NCBI RefSeq assembly: GCF_051014445.1
Contig: NC_135143.1
Span: forward strand, 9,486,001-9,550,000
From: Colletes latitarsis
Lineage: Eukaryota; Arthropoda; Insecta; Hymenoptera; Colletidae
Direction: 5' to 3'
Length of the DNA stretch: 64,000 nucleotides
Shown: in pieces, positions 12,041 through 26,939 of the stretch
Layout: every line of letters starts with the position of its first letter
Numbering within the stretch: the stretch's first letter is position 1
Position numbers and translations under genes: made by a program
Notes under the pieces: model-generated
Seen by the model: only the letters and a program-made list of their open reading frames with translations
Database searches by the model: none
What the model was told of the DNA's origin: nothing

Positions 12041-14115
12041 CGATTTATCGTACAACGTTTTTCTACAAAAATAATAGATGCCATAGATGTAACGTTAACA
12101 TAACATTTTGATACTTAAATAGTTATAATCAATCGCAATCACAGTTCTAAATATAATTTATGCGATATACCGAAATTATAAATTTCATACTCTGCATTCG
12201 CCTTTAATGTGCCAGTATAAAGTTAACTGGAAAATATACAAAATCATTATTGCGAATTTAGTAAGAATAATTTCCCAATAATTTTCCATGTAATCTATTA
12301 TATTTTATGTTATCGTAGCAGAATAATGGAGTGCAAGGAATTATTGCTTGCATGCACGTATTAGCTCTAGATTTAAATTATGATGCTTTTGATAATTGTT
12401 AAAATAGGTGGAAGATATTTAATATTAATTATGTACTACATGTACTGCACTGGTTGAAAAGCATAGAGTTACTAAATGTTCGAGTTTGTTACACGTTTAA
12501 TTATCAAATATTGTTTACAAGGGTACAACAACGATAATTAAAACATTACTTTTATGTATTTTAACAACTCATTTATCGAAAATCATTAGCGTGAGCAAGC
12601 TTTTGCCGCTAAATTACGCTGTCGGATGTAATTTAATTGTCACTTAATAATTTTTCCTTCTTGTATAAAATGATTCTCTAATTGAAAATCAAACATACCC
12701 AATTCCAATGGAACTATCTATTTTACATTTTGCGTAGCATAGCTTCGAGTGAGAAAAGTTAGTGAACTTCAACTATGTGAAATCCAGTTACCTATACGAA
12801 GGTCTACTCCATAAAAATTATTTGCACCCCTTTACTTTGCTGGTTACATTATAATTTATTTTACGATCGATCGTGTCGAGTCTGTGACTCCTAGAAGCAA
12901 TGAAAAGCAAACTGACGAGCAATCATCGAACAGACGGACGATCGAGCGGATGAAGACGGGTGCGCGGCAAAACAGGGAGAAACGAAGAAGGAAGAGTGGA
13001 AACGAAGCCATGGGGTCTAAGAGGAAGAATTTGGAAATGACGCCGTCAAGAATAGAGGAACGACGCAAAGAGCCACGGATGCCGAGCAAAACAATAGCGC
13101 TATCTGTTCATTTATCAGCCTTTCGCGGTGGCGGCAACGACGACGACGACGACAACGACGACGGCTGTGTCGACATTGCGAACGACGTGTCGATGGCGAG
13201 GATGCGTCGAGTGAGATCACGGTGGGCCATTGTCGAGCCAGCCAGAGACTTCCGTTCCTCGTATTATGACTCTTAATCAAATCGTTTCTACGTTTGAACC
13301 TACGATAACGAAGCACCGGAGTCGGCCATCGTATCGTCCCCGCCGTCGTAGCGTTTTGTCGAAGTAGGTTGTGCTTTTCTTGGTCTTCGTCGCACCCGGA
13401 CAACGCTGTCGCCAGACTCTCTTCGACATCGGTTACCATTCTTCCATAGTCTTACTATTTTCATTACTTTTTGTACGCCCAATCCACCTCTGGCTATTAG
13501 ATAATTGTGTTTAAATACAGTGCAGGGGCCAAATTTAATATCTTAGCAAATAGAGAACCGAGTTCAGCTTCGGGTATTCGGTTTCAGCGAGCGACGAGGA
13601 AAAATGTTTCCGCGTACGGGACGGGTGTTTCGGTCGAAGCGCGTTTCGGCAAAAGGGTTAACTCATCGAGCCGCGCGAGGATGGTTCCGATACGCGAGGA
13701 GGATCGCCATCTTGTTCCGAAGTCACGCGTTCTCGTTCGAGAAGCCGAGGATGCCGATCTTCGGACCGAAGAAAGCGAAAGAGGCGGAAAGGAGCCTGCA
13801 CACCTCCCTTTTGAGAGGGTGGGGACAACCAGGACGAAGAGCACCGTCCTACTTTGCCGACTGGCCAACCAAACGATCGTTTGTTCGCCGATGGGCCGCG
13901 GAAGAAGGAGGGAAAGGAGATCGCGCATTGATCCGCGGAGGCATCGGCAACTAATTACGCAGATTTATGTCCCCATTGTCCATTGTCTCTCATCCGGAGC
14001 GGCCCTCCGAAGCCCTGCGCGACCGTGAACGATTCGATGGAAGAGCTGCTGCTGCCTGCCGCTGCCCAGCGATCCGGCCCGGGAACGGGAGGTGCTCCGA
14101 CCAGGAACGACCAAC

Positions 14116-14147
14116 GACCACGAAGACGACCACGAAGACGACCACGT
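14116..14147. repeat. 12-bp tandem repeat (ACCACGAAGACG)
   Basis: Two full units and a partial third (ACCACGTCGACG) in a CpG-rich block of intron 1. Confidence 0.85.
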
Positions 14148-17100
14148 CGACGCCGAGAACGAGGAAGACGACAACAAACCTGGACAAAAGGAAGAGCTCG
14201 AGAATGGTCTGGAACCGAGCTCGTACCGAGAAGGGATACGCGAGAAGTCGAGAGACCAGGGCGGACCACCGGCGGACAGCTCCGCCCGCTTCGAACATCC
14301 TCGATCTCTTTTCCCTTCCGTTTACTCCCGTTTCGCTTCGCTCCGCGTAAGAACAGACGTGTACTCTTTGCACCTTCCACTTTCTACCACCTCCACCCTT
14401 TCCTCTTTTTGCTTTTATCTTTTTATTTATATCGTAAGTAGCATTCGTCGAGCCCTTCGATACAAAAATATTAATTATCAATCCCTTGCAACGCAAATTA
14501 GATTTTTCTCGAAAGAATTATACTTTGGAACTATACGTGAGTTTGAACAACTGACAAATTAACATATTAATAGAGAAATTGTAAAACCGTTGTCTCAAAT
14601 AAGTGATACACAATATTGGTAGCAGATTTAGATCAGACTTTAGAACATCGAGTAATGGGCATACGATTTCATAGACACACGGGGTTATAAGGGGTTAACT
14701 GATAACCTCTTGACCCTGTATAGTACCGTCGATTTTCAAACGTGCAACAAACGCGTCTTCTTTTAGGAAAGCGATCGCGGATTTCTCGAATTTCCTAACA
14801 TTGGCCTCTTGGTCCGTGAGCGCCCGTAGGCGGCTAGAGATCGGAGAAACGGTGGCGAAACGAGCCAAAGAGAGGCCCCCGGATGGCTACGGATGGAATA
14901 GAATGCGAGTGGCTTGGCGCAAGCCAAAGATCGCGTATCCCCATTGGCGGACTGTTAACGAGGAGGCTAGCAGCGCGGGGTTGCATATTCAGACCTTGAG
15001 ATAGATACGAGAGGAATAAGGAGCGTGGCGTACCGAGGTTGAAAGCGGCCAGTCCCTGACACCGACTCGAAGATCGCTGCTGCACGATATCCGCTCCTCC
15101 CGTGCTCTCGGTTCGGCCAAACGTTGCGCCTTACCAATCACTGGGATATATTAGCTACGTATCGGCGCTTTGCCCATGAAACCGGACTCTACTACGTGCA
15201 CGCGCGCGTACAAACCTCGTCTCTCCTTCTAGCCTTAACCCTCTACCCACCACAATCTTGGCCGTGTTTCTTTCGATCGTCCTCCTCCGCCGCGCCAATA
15301 CACCATCGGTACACGATGCACAACAATAATTAGTCTTATCGGCGAATCCTCTCCTTCTCTTCCTCTTACCTTCCTTGCTCGACTTTTTCCATTCTTCGCC
15401 GTTCCTTTTCCTCCCTCGCTCGCGTTCTTCAACCCCTCGACCCTGCGATCTTTTCTTCCCTCCCTGTCGGGCTTCCGCTAACCGTCCGATCGCGCATACC
15501 TCGTTCGATAAATAATTGGACCGAACTTCTGTTAACGGTACTTTAACCGTTATCTATTATACTAAGGGAAAATTTTAACAGAAACGTACAAGTTGTATCA
15601 CAAGGATCGTTATAGATCGCCAGGAACTATATTTCTTAGAGTCTTGTCATTAATTATAGATATTTATAGACATCTACTATTTAAATAAAGGCACACGAGA
15701 TCGGTGATCCCTGTACTCGAATACAAAGGAGTCGATAAAAAGGGGTAAACAACGATATGGCGATACGATATCTTAAGCGCGTAATTCATTTCTCAACGCG
15801 ACTCTTCATTATTTAATTATAAATGGAATCGTCTGTGTTGGACGGCCTTACGAACCTTTACTCGAAACGAGACGAGTATTTAAGGAGTAAGAACGCTTCA
15901 GAGACGACCAATGGGATTTAAACGACGCACAGTGCGGTATTTGCCCGGAAAAGCCGGACTATCGCAAAGTTTACTTAATCTTACAGCTGCTATAACTTCG
16001 TCTGATTTTTATGAACAAATACACATTTTGCAGTTTGAACATTCTACTTTCTAACGCATTAAACAACTATTAGGTACCGGAAAATATGTTCGTGCGATTA
16101 ACTGGTACCAGATTTCATGCAATAATCGAGGTACTACTGTACGACCGTTGCTCCATTTTTTACAGCGTCATTCCGGGTTATTTATCAGACGTATTGTGCA
16201 TTCCTTTTACGCATCTTCAGAGGTTTGAATACGGCGATCTACCGTACGCGTACGTACACGTGTCGGTACATCGTACGGGGTAACTGGTACCATGTACTCG
16301 TGCTCGGTACCAGCGATGCCCCCGAGCCACTCGACAGCCACCATTGGTCACGCTTGCAACTCCCTCGGACGATGGGACGCGAAGATCGATGCTTTTTAAT
16401 TGCCAAGAAGTCAGCTCGCCTCGACATACCCGCTGAATCGTGCGTACAACAGCGAAATGATTGGTATTTCAGTCGCTCTCGAGGTTACGGAACGATCCCA
16501 GAAGTTGACACAGACTCGGAATCGAGCTGTGACAACTCCACGGACGGCTCGACGAAATAACAATGTCAGGAAATCACCATGTATGGTACTCGTTGGAAAG
16601 GAAACATTTTACGTTCGTTCCAAACCTTCATTTCAAACGAAAGGTGCTATTGGCTGATATTTCTTTTTAATTAGTTATTCGACGTGGCAATAGTTAAATT
16701 TATTTATATATTTGGTATTTAATACGTTCGCTGCAATGAAATTTTTCATGGATCTTCGTGTTCGAAGGTGTAGACCAGTTACAGTTATTTATACTATATT
16801 TGCATACCTGGCGGTACGATAGACGTTTTTGTTATACAATGCAAATTTTGACAAAAATAGTCGAAAAATTACAAATACATTCTATTGACGTGTAACGAAA
16901 GTTCCATGCACGTGCGGAACTATACATGCAGTATATGTATACATATGTCGTAACGAAACGAACCCGTTAAAATGCTGACATTTTTAGCATCGCCTCAATT
17001 TGTTGACACGTCTGGATTCGAGACAGTACATCACTCTGCGTACTAATAATCGACAATGCGACGTTAACTGGGTCGACAACACGACCGACTATTCCATTTT

Positions 17101-18125
17101 TGTTTCGGTCGTAATTTTTTATTAAACTAGATATATTTCGAGGCTTTCTTAAGGGTATAATATCACAAAATGCAAGACTTTGGATTGGAAAGAACAGTTT
17201 GCCATTCCAGGCGTTAATTTTCGAAAAATCGTAGCAAAGAGGCGAGTTAGTGTCGCGAAATTATCCTACGTTTCTAGGTTCTCCTTTGACGTCACATTGC
17301 AAGAAATCTCCTCGAATCTCGTCGGCGCCCCAGTCGCGAGAAAGAGAAAATTACTCGCGGATCCTCGTCGCGCTACAAACGCGGCGAAGACGATCAGGAA
17401 CGTAAATTTTAATACGGTCGAGCTTTACGGTAGCGTCGACTGCCGTCCGTTCTAAATTTATGCGCCATCGACGCACTTTAAATCAGCTGCGTTTGCCAGC
17501 AATTAAACCGGTTGTTAAAACATCGCGCGTTGCGAAAATTTCAGACGGACCCGCGGCAAGCTTAATTGTTTGCCGGGCAAACCGAGATAACAAGTTTTTC
17601 GTCGCGCGTCTGTTTGGCGTGCTATCTTCGTCTCGATCTTTTGACGTTGACGGCCGCTCACCTTGGCCCGACCTTCTGCGATTTCAAGGGAACAATCCAC
17701 TCGAGTACTCGAATCGAGTAAACCGATTTTTCGGAAAATTTACGTCGACCAGAAACAATCTTCCGCCGTGGTAAAATCGCCTTTTCGCTTTTCGTTTCCT
17801 CTCTTGTTTCCCTTAACCTTCGCTGTTCTCACTAGCCCCACTTTTTCTTTCTATTAGGATATACGTTCGTATCGTTACGTCAATTAAATTCAACATAAAT
17901 TGATGACAAATAATATTTATGAGTTTCGTAACGTTAAACATGGAATCTGAAACCTGTTAAATTGATACGTTCCGTAAACCTAGTGCTAATCAAGGATATT
18001 TTTGCGCGACTCTTACAGTAGAATTATACCGTAATTGTTTTTGACCCTTTCCCATGTATGATTCAATTTGTTTTGTTATAAACGAAATTTGCATCGAGCT
18101 ATGGCGCGTATCATGACTGCAAAGA

Positions 18126-18160
18126 GTTAACGCGTTAACTGTCAGACCAAACCCTTGAAA
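18126..18160 (-). repeat. Family B end fragment, inverted
   Basis: GCGTTAACTGTCAGACCAAA matches the reverse of the family B right end (GCGTTCACTGCCAGGTCGAA). Confidence 0.4.
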
Positions 18161-18300
18161 TCAGACAATTGAAAATCTAGCACACCCACAATTTGTCATA
18201 GAATTAATTTATACAGCCTCGTTAAAATTCAGGAGTCTTATCTAGATTTTCTTTCCTAATCTCGAGAATAAATTTTTTTAGCGAAGAATCGTGTGATCCA

Positions 18301-21300
18301 TAAATGACGTGGCGGGTGAACGTGTTAGAGAATGGTCCGTCACGGATAGGCGCTATTCGGTCGGTCGCGTTATCTCCTCGGCAGACACCAGCATCGGAAA
18401 CACATTGGGTTCAGCCCTCTCTAACCCTACCGATCAAAATTCTTGAAAAGCACGATAGGCGCGAGCAGCGTCGTGGGTCTGGTCGATCGAGCAAGCTCTC
18501 GAGCAACGTACCGGAAATAAAACGGCGCGTAATAACGAGTAACCGGCGTGGCGGGAGGGGCGAGGGTGTCGACGCCGCGGCGGGGCAAAGCGGGCAAACG
18601 ATGAAACCGAAGAGCGGGGTGGAAGGAAAGAGCGAAGGAGTGCGGGAGGGAACAAAAGGAACAACGGAGGAGGACAAGGCAGGCCAGGCAGGACAGGAGA
18701 GGAGATGAATTCCTGATGCGAGAACCGTCGGGAGGCTGGCGAGGAGAGTGACAGGAGGCAGACGAAGAGACGAACGGATGGACAGGCGGGCAGACAGACG
18801 GACGAACGGACGAGCGGGCGGGTGGGCACGACGAACAGAGACGAAGAGCAAAGGGAGGCTCCGCATTGTGATTCTCTCGCGGTCTGCCAGAGAGTGACTG
18901 ACGGGTGAATCCACTCTCCTTCCTCTGTCCTTCTTTCTGCCTTTCGCTCGTTCTCGCCATCTTCCATCCGACGCTTCTTCCTCTCGAAGCAACCGGCTCT
19001 CGAATCCTCGCTCGACCTCAAAGCCCGTTTAGGACGTACTCTCGTTTCACCAACACCGCGAGGCCTGCGACGCGTTTGTTTGCGCCATCGCCAATAATTC
19101 TCGCGTTTCGACCTTTCCGTCTTTGGGTCGGGGATGGTGGGCATCGTCGCGGTCCACCGGTTCGCCTAACACCGATCTCTAATGTATTCGCGTCTCGTCC
19201 CTCTACGGGGACCCGCGTTCGAGCGTTGATGCAAATGTTTACGATTCGGCCTAACCCTCTCTCTCTCTCTTTCTCTTCACCCCCCTCGCAGGGTCTTCTT
19301 CTTGTTCGTCGTGGTCTTTTTCGAATCGCTTTGTCTTTCCAACCGGATTGTCGGGTGGTCGTATTCGTGAGTCACTTAGCCGTCCGAACGAGACGACAGG
19401 CCCGAACCGAAGACGGAGCACCGACCTACGGTAGTCTACCTGACTGATTGACCGATGAGGCGACTGTTATCCTAAGTCAACACTCACTCCATCAGCCTGT
19501 CGAATCGTTTCCCTTCGTCCTCTGGCCGCGCCGCGTTCTTTCATTCTCGTCCGAACCGGGCCTCAGCCTACGCGTCACGATTCCACCTCTTGTATAAAAA
19601 ACACGTCGTTCGTCTCGCGAATGCCCAAACCACTGTCTTTACGTCCCCTTCTTGCTCGTCGAACTTTCCTCCTCCGATTAAGACGTTCGATCGGTCGCGC
19701 CACGCGTTCTCCAACACGTTCCCAAGAATGAGAAACACCGTCCCTCCCCCTCCCCCCAGGCCAAAGGGGTACCAAAAACAATCGACGATAAACGACGTCG
19801 AGCCGTTCGACGCGAGGCGCCATCTTCTTCAATTTTCCACGGATATTCCAAAGTCGCGGCACTTGGACACGCCTCGTTCAATCTCGCACGATCGACAAGG
19901 CCTGTGAAAACTTTGAATCCGCGTCACACGATTGCTTTTCTCCGCTACCATCGTCTTCCCTCCGTTTACATCCACACTCTGCCTTTATTTTTGCCCCCTT
20001 GACTCGCGCTCGCGCTCGCGCGCATGTATTTGTCTTCCTTCTAGGGTTTTCCTCTCCTCGACCTCTCCCGCTCCGTGGCTCCGTGTTCGCTACGTCCTTC
20101 CTTCGGAACGCCAAGCCGCGAGATTTCCGTGGCTGTTTCGGTTCCAAAATTGTCACTCTGTATCGTAACAAAGTCGCGCTACGCAAGAATATTACGCAAC
20201 GAAATCTAGGTAGCTCCGTTCGCACCTTTCGTTTCGTTCAGCCACAATTTCACCGTGCCCGTAAACTAGGAATTGAAACTCTTCCAAAAATAACTGTTTC
20301 AAATTGTTATATAAACGTTCTCGATGAAAAAGTTATGACGGACCAAAATAATCTTACGACTGTTATGAGCAGAAGAGGTTCCAGAAATGGCACAGATCGA
20401 TTCCGGTTACGATGCTGTTATCGATTCCTGATATTGGTTCGATATTGATTTTATTAGACTGTTTCAGAAAGTATCGCACGCTTTAAAATCTTACTTTGTA
20501 TCAAGTTGTAATAATTCTTATTTACTCTTCTATTTAATACTCAATATGTTTCTTTTTTTTAAATATTAAACATTGGATTTTCTACAACAATCGAATAATC
20601 AACATTGAGAAAAATCACTAAATTGCAGAATTATCTAAAAAATAATACCCATACAACGCATGTACGTCTCATAAATGCCATATACGCATTAAATACATTT
20701 AACTGTTTCTATTCCCTATTCTGGGTCATGGAAGTTTCCAAACATCGCGTTCAGCCCAGAATTTTTCGCGACGCTTCGGTCGAACAATACTATATTTGGA
20801 ACAAAATCAACTGGTCGGTCAAGGCCACTGAGAACCTACCCCATCGTTCTACCTATCATCTGTTCGCGCAAACGTGCTGACAACCGCTATATCTTTCTTT
20901 TTCTCTCTTCTCCCCTCTCTCTGTTCTGACCAATTCTTTACCTTTTCGTTTTATACTTATTTACTATATACTATATCTACCACATTTTCAGCCTAATTTT
21001 TACTTGAGAATACTTTTGCTTCTAGTGTTATTTCTTATTGTTTGTTGAATTTTACACACCTTTGAGAATCTAGTAGTTTACTCTGCAAAAATCCTAATCA
21101 ATAGTGAAATAACCTTTTGCAAAAATGTTGGTCATCAAATCTGAATCCAAACGTATTTTTTTCGAACCTTTGGTATTTCGAGTGGGGTATAATTTGATTA
21201 AAAGACAACTGATAAGAACGAAACTTAGATATAAATTTATTCGTGACGCTTTTATTTTTCTCTATTTTTTCAACTGCCGTACTATGTTAGGTTTGGCAAC

Positions 21301-24300
21301 TTCTGTGTCTACGATTTGGCTAGGAGCGAGTGAACGAACTCGTCGCGCCAAGATAACGACGACGGTGTTCCGCGCGGGACGCGAGCGACAAAATGCATCG
21401 AAAGAGAATCATTTCGGCACGGATAGCGAGAAACCGACGAGGACGGCGAAGAAACGAGAAGCGAGGAGAGAGAGACAGAGACGCGTTGAACCACGTTGGC
21501 GAAGGGAGAGACGCGAAAGTGGAAGATGACGAAGCGACAGCCTCGCACAGCCGACGGTGAATGATGGACTGCTGCAACTTGGCGACGCAAAAGCCGAATC
21601 TCGCGAGAAAAGTGTCGCCGGGTCGGTCAGAAACGCTCGCTAAGTAAACATAGTTACACGCGATTAATTATCGTGCAGATTAACGCGAATAGCAACGCGA
21701 ACGTCCGACACCTCGTGTTTTACTAACTCTCGAAATTTTGGCAGTCGATTTCCTGACTCGACCAGTCAAAGTAGAAATTTAATGGATTCGCATAGTTTCA
21801 AGATTCTTACAGATATAATAAAAGAATTAACGCGGTAACTGGCAATGTTACAGGACTTTTATGTTCTAGGGATGGGAGTATATTTTTTTTTTTGATCGTT
21901 TGAGCAAAAATCGTAACGCGTATGGGCCTTTCGTACCCACTTGTCCTACGATTCCTACGTACTTAGATCGTAAGTAACTCGATACAACCATCGTTGCAAC
22001 TTCTCATACTACTTCTCGTATAGGAAATCGTAACGTGTATGGGCCGTTTTACTGTACTCGTAAATTCCATCACATTACTCCTCTGTTTCAACGTTCTGGT
22101 TGGCTGACTACATATGCGGCAAGGATGGATTCTTCATCTTTGCTGCCTTGTTCGCCAAGTCCTTGTCTCAAAGTATTCGATTAACCTGTATAATTTACTA
22201 TTCGCATACCGATGATGCTCCAATCATCAGGTTTTGTCGATCCTGCTCGTACCTGTACTATTAAACTTCCAGGCTTCTTTTCCTATGTGTTTATCTACTA
22301 ACCAGTATAACTGTCTCCCAAGCGATGGAATATGTTCCATCTATTCGTATAGCTCCTCTAGGAATTTCAAGCGCGTAGCTCGTTGCTTTATTCTTTCTTA
22401 TTTTTTATCGAGAAACATAACGCAAGTACGATCGTGATCATGATCAAGTTAAATTTAATTAAGTTTGACCGTCGATACGTTTCTTCGACGATGCATGATC
22501 TGTAATTATATAACCGAGGTTTTCGAGATTTATTCTATTACAAAAAATGTTTACTGGCCTGGGTTCGGCATCCATTTAGAGAAACGGCGCGCGTAAATTG
22601 CGCTTTAACAGTGCTGCCGCCGGTGGTCTTTCGCGACACCGTCCTCGATAGGAGCCGTAGCACGGTTAAGGCGATCTACCGAGTCGCGTCACGGCGTACT
22701 TGACCGAATGGTATTAATGATCGAGCGCGCACGGTCGCGCCGTAGGTGCGTCCGTTGATGCAGGTAGGACGACTGGATGATGGATGATAGGGTACACGTC
22801 CGGTAAGACCGACCGTTCGTCCATTCCTTCGTTTGTTCATCTGCTCGTCCGTCCGTTCGCCCGATCGCGCAACAGGCGACAGTGATGATCGATGCGTGGC
22901 TGCCGTAAGGTGCTGCCGTTACTGCCGTTGCTGCCATTGCTCCCGCTTAAAAAGCGAAAATCCACAGAACCCGTTTGATGCCCATTTTGTCTCGTTGTAT
23001 GCTCGGCGATGTCGTCACCGGCTAACGTCGGCGGCCGAGCGATTTGCGCGCGTCTGGAAGGCATTTCTACGAGAGCATCTGGAACCGGACGCGGCTCGCG
23101 AAGAAGCATTGGAAGCGTGGATACTGACGGAAGCGAGGAAAGGGTGTCGGCAGAGGGTCGAGATGCCGCGGGGCGACGGCCTGGCGAGGTGGAAGAGGAG
23201 AGATGACAGGAGGACGCCTTCATCACGATATCCGTCAGTCTTCTCCCCTTCTCCGTCCTCGTTCCTCGCCCCGTAACCACCGAATCTCCTCATCCGACGC
23301 GTCTCTTTCTTCCACTCTGCGTCACGCCGCCTTTCGAAGTGTCACTCCTGTTACCGACTGCCGGTGCAGAGGCCGTGACAACAATAATTGTCAGCGAAGT
23401 AACGTCACAGACGGGGTACTAGACAGACCTAATGTCTTCACGGAAGTTTGTGTCACAAAAATTGGGGTATCAACCTCATGGAAAATCGATGCTTTTCTCC
23501 CGCGATCTGCGTTCAACCTTTGCCTGACCAACAATGGCTACGCTCGCTCAGCAACAGAGATATCCGAAAACAGTAGCAGACGATAAATTGTAATTTTGGT
23601 TATAGGTACACGTATTACGCGCTAAAAGATATCAAGAACATCCTATGCTCTTTAATTTTCGAGTTACGAATAATTAAAATCTGGAGAGTTTAGTACTATA
23701 ACTAAAATTCAAATTTTTAAGTAACTCGTGCCGTTTTTCGTTCGTCGTTTGAAAATTGTATCGAGATAAGAACTTTTTCCGTTTCTGTATAACGTGGAAA
23801 GACAGATGCATAGACTATCTGGCACTGGAAAGGTGTCACGGCAATAAATAATTGGGGAGTTGAACCTTGATCTGATATCTTAGTCGAAGAATTTCAGTAT
23901 AATCTTTCCGCGTCCATTTCCTGATGTCATTCACGTGCCCAGGTGCTGCTTGCGTGAGCGAAGGCAATGGTCACGGTGACTTAGTCTGGATGATTTATAA
24001 TAATAATAATACTTTGTGTGCGCTGCTAGCACTACGTTAGCGTATCGTGCCCAGTGTACGTGCATTCCACGCGCGTATGTGGTCGGACGGTGGAATTGCG
24101 GCGGTTCAAAACTTTATCAGTACCTATCGTTCCTATGATTATTCATTGCAATAATGAAATCAAGTTTTTCATTTATTAAATATTATTTATGCGACAACTG
24201 TTCACAGTGTTACTTGCATACCTCTTTGCAGGTACGATGAACATAATGAATATTTTATGATATATCTGGAAATAGTTTCTCAATCTCGCATAATGAAACG

Positions 24301-26623
24301 AACGAAATTATCGAAACGCTAGACGTATATGACCGTTAAGAAGATGAATATTATAATTATATTTGTATTCAGACATTGCATGGTATACAATACAAGCTAT
24401 TGTTTAATAATGGAAGACTGTTGGTTGTCTAAAAGATAGGTTCAGGCAACGTTTCTCGAGTAAACCGCGGCCGCAAGACGAAGACGGAACTAGCGAAAAA
24501 GTGTACGGAAGGGTGGCACAGCGGTGAGGGCCGAGAAGCGAAAAGACACGGGGGTGGAAGGAAGGCAGAAAGAGCGAAACGATCGCGGGACGGATGGCGC
24601 GCGTACGCGAGAAAGAGCGAGGCGGTCCACTCTATTTATAGAACCGGCAACAAACACGGAGCAGCTGGTGTCGATCCGTCCGGTTATCGTTTCGTTTACA
24701 CAGCCTCTGTGTGTCGTACCCCTCGCGAAGTGGTCGCGAGAATCGGGAATCGCTACGTTTCCCTCCGAGCGGATTCTTTCGCTGAAAATTTCCCAGCGCG
24801 TTCCGGTCCTCTCCCGCGCGATCGAACCCCATCCGATTCGATGCCCGCGAATCGACTCGACCCGGAGCGTCGAGGATAACGACCCGTCCCGCTGGCGTAC
24901 GCCGCGGCGGTGTCGTCGGTCATCGTGACAGCCGTCAAAAAATATGGCGCGTGACCGGTTTGTATCTTAATCCCGAAGAAGAGTGGATATCCCGCGAGAA
25001 ACGACCGACTGGCCAGACTTTGCCGCGAGAGAAGCGGTTCCCGAAATAGGCTGCCGCCTCGTACGAACGAGCGAACGACCGCCTCACCGATCCGTCCTAA
25101 TAAATATTGTGTCAACGTAAATAAGTGCGATGCCGCGAGGGAAGGCCGGCTGAGTGCGTTCAACGAACGAGCGAACGGTTCGGGAGAAGACGACGCACGG
25201 AACGGACAGGGAACGATCCGTCCTCCGGATGACGGACGGCTGATGTACGGAAGGACAGGTGCGCGCAGCTCTCTATCTCTTCATCCTTCTCGCCGCTCTC
25301 GTCTCTCTTCTAGCGATTCTCGCTGCGCAGGCAATTGTCGCGACTAAAGAATTCTTTAGCGTATAAATAATCATGCCAACGCTGGGAACGCACCACCGGT
25401 AGATCCGCAATTATTCCAGGGAATTACGATTCCTCGCGATAATCAAGGTAATCAATACTGAGAAGAGTAACCCTACACACGGCGTGTCTTTGCTACTCGT
25501 GGCTAGCGTTGGGGCTCGAAGCTGCTCGCGAACTTTCAAGCAAATCAACCCGTTGGTGGGTCGAATCGGTCCAAGCTGGCTCGCAAGGTCGTTAAGTTTG
25601 ACAGTCTTAAACGACTCGATTTGCTCGCGATAACGCAATATTATTCTATTCGAGCTCAAAGAAAACAACGCGGTCCGCGCCAGTCGCCTTATTATTCCTC
25701 TAGTTAATAGTAGCCGGTAGTGGTCGATGCCACTTGAAATTAAAAATCACCGTCTTTGCTTTTTTTTTATTTTTATCTATTCGTTCTGTGAAACAACGTA
25801 ATCGTACATGGAAGAAATATACCGAGTAGACGCGGGGTTCAACGAATAATAAATCGCTGGTCTAGACATTCGTAATAACTTCATCTTTGAACTTGCGTTT
25901 GCCCAAACGCGCGAGTGCGAACGACAAGTGTTTGGGACCAAGCAAAAAAGATCGAGCGAGAGTTTATAGCACGGTATCGGTTTGCGAGAAGAGAGTAAAC
26001 GAATTCTAAGAATGCACGTGAAGATTTTGACTGCAAGAGAACGGACGCGTCAGTCTTTAAAAGAGTCTTTGAGAAAATTTTAGCCAGTAGCGACGAGAGA
26101 GTTACAACTCGAGAAGAGAGAAAACTTTGGAGCGATGATTTAAAGAGCTTTAAGAATCAGGATTTATTTTCACATGGTTTAGTACTCTTTACGACATTCT
26201 ATAAAAGCGTATCGCATATATACAAAATACTAACATTCCTACAGAGTAAATAGTTGTTCCACAATTTTAAACTTGAAATTTCGATGAATTATAATGCTTC
26301 TATTGATTTCTTTCGTTAACTTCTAATTTTTTATTTGTAACAATAAGAGTATCGTTCTCCCATGTTAATACAGAAACAAGTCTCTCTAATCCTAATTGGT
26401 AATTCAGAATTTTCATAAATCTAGTCGTCTCATAAATTTACCGCCACTCTAACGTGGCTCGCGAGAAACTGCATATCGATGACGACTATCGATCCGACGC
26501 CCGATCGAGTTTGACGTTCAAAGTGTTTTGCGAGAAACGAAAGAATGCGTTGACCGTTCTAGGAACGTGAAACAACGACTGCATATGCAGTTTGGTATCG
26601 ACCGGTCATTCTGTTACAGTTGG
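18301..26623. other. Intron 1 segment: alternating CpG-rich and AT-rich blocks
   Basis: 18,301-20,230 is CpG-rich with long pyrimidine or purine tracts. 20,450-21,290 is AT-rich. 21,300-21,660 is GC-rich. 21,880-22,080 holds two loosely similar words (CGTAACGCGTATGGGCC and CGTAACGTGTATGGGCC) about 120 bp apart, a possible short repeat. 22,600-23,560 is CpG-rich. 23,980-24,020 has a TAA run. 24,450-25,340 is CpG-rich with CGAACGAGCGAACG-type repeats. No coding signal is convincing in any of them. Confidence 0.6.
18730..18832. repeat. Degenerate GACG/GACA/GCGG tetranucleotide array
   Basis: Repeated GACGAACGGACGAGCG-like words over about 100 bp. They create Arg/Pro/Ser-rich frames on both strands (up to 236 aa) that are not credible genes. 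Confidence 0.8.
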
Positions 26624-26700
26624 CCAGCCAGTTAGCCGGTCGGTCAGAGCAGCAGTCAGTCAGTCAATCAGTCGTTCGGTCAGTCAATCAGTCGTCGAGT
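26624..26700. repeat. GTCAGTCAATCA-type minisatellite
   Basis: Degenerate tandem GTCA/ATCA/GTCG words; CAGTCAATCAGTCG occurs twice. It reads as Ser/Gln/Val runs in frame and is not coding. Confidence 0.8.
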
Positions 26701-26939
26701 CGAATCGAGCGGCCGTTGGTGCTGAAGGAAAGTCTAGAAACTGTTCCAGCACGGTCGAAAGAGGGCCAGTACCGAGGTCGGGGCAGATTTATGCGACACA
26801 CATGCGGCAAGCCGTATAACTCACTCGCTCGCCCATAATATCTTCCCCCGGCCCCTTCGGCCGCCGCTTCGCCTCGCTTCTTAGCCCCCCAAAGGCATCG
26901 AGATGAGAGACAGATACACCAATACCGCCGAACCAACCC

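Larger units (their letters stand above)
12041..18300. other. Intron 1 segment: AT-rich, then CpG-rich, then mixed
   Basis: 12,041-12,850 is AT-rich with nothing recognised. 12,900-14,440 is CpG- and purine-rich with a GAC run (13,139-13,163) and the 12-bp tandem repeat; its open frames are basic low-complexity peptides. 14,700-16,700 is mixed, with a cluster of GGTACC and TACGTA palindromes at about 16,245-16,310. 17,280-17,790 is a motif-rich CpG block with a Grainyhead-type AAACCGGTT at 17505-17513. 17,850-18,300 is AT-rich. Confidence 0.6.

Noticed and set aside
18411..19447. Several 134-236-aa frames on both strands
   Set aside because: Ser/Arg/Pro-rich peptides produced by the GACG-type array and pyrimidine tracts; all overlap each other.
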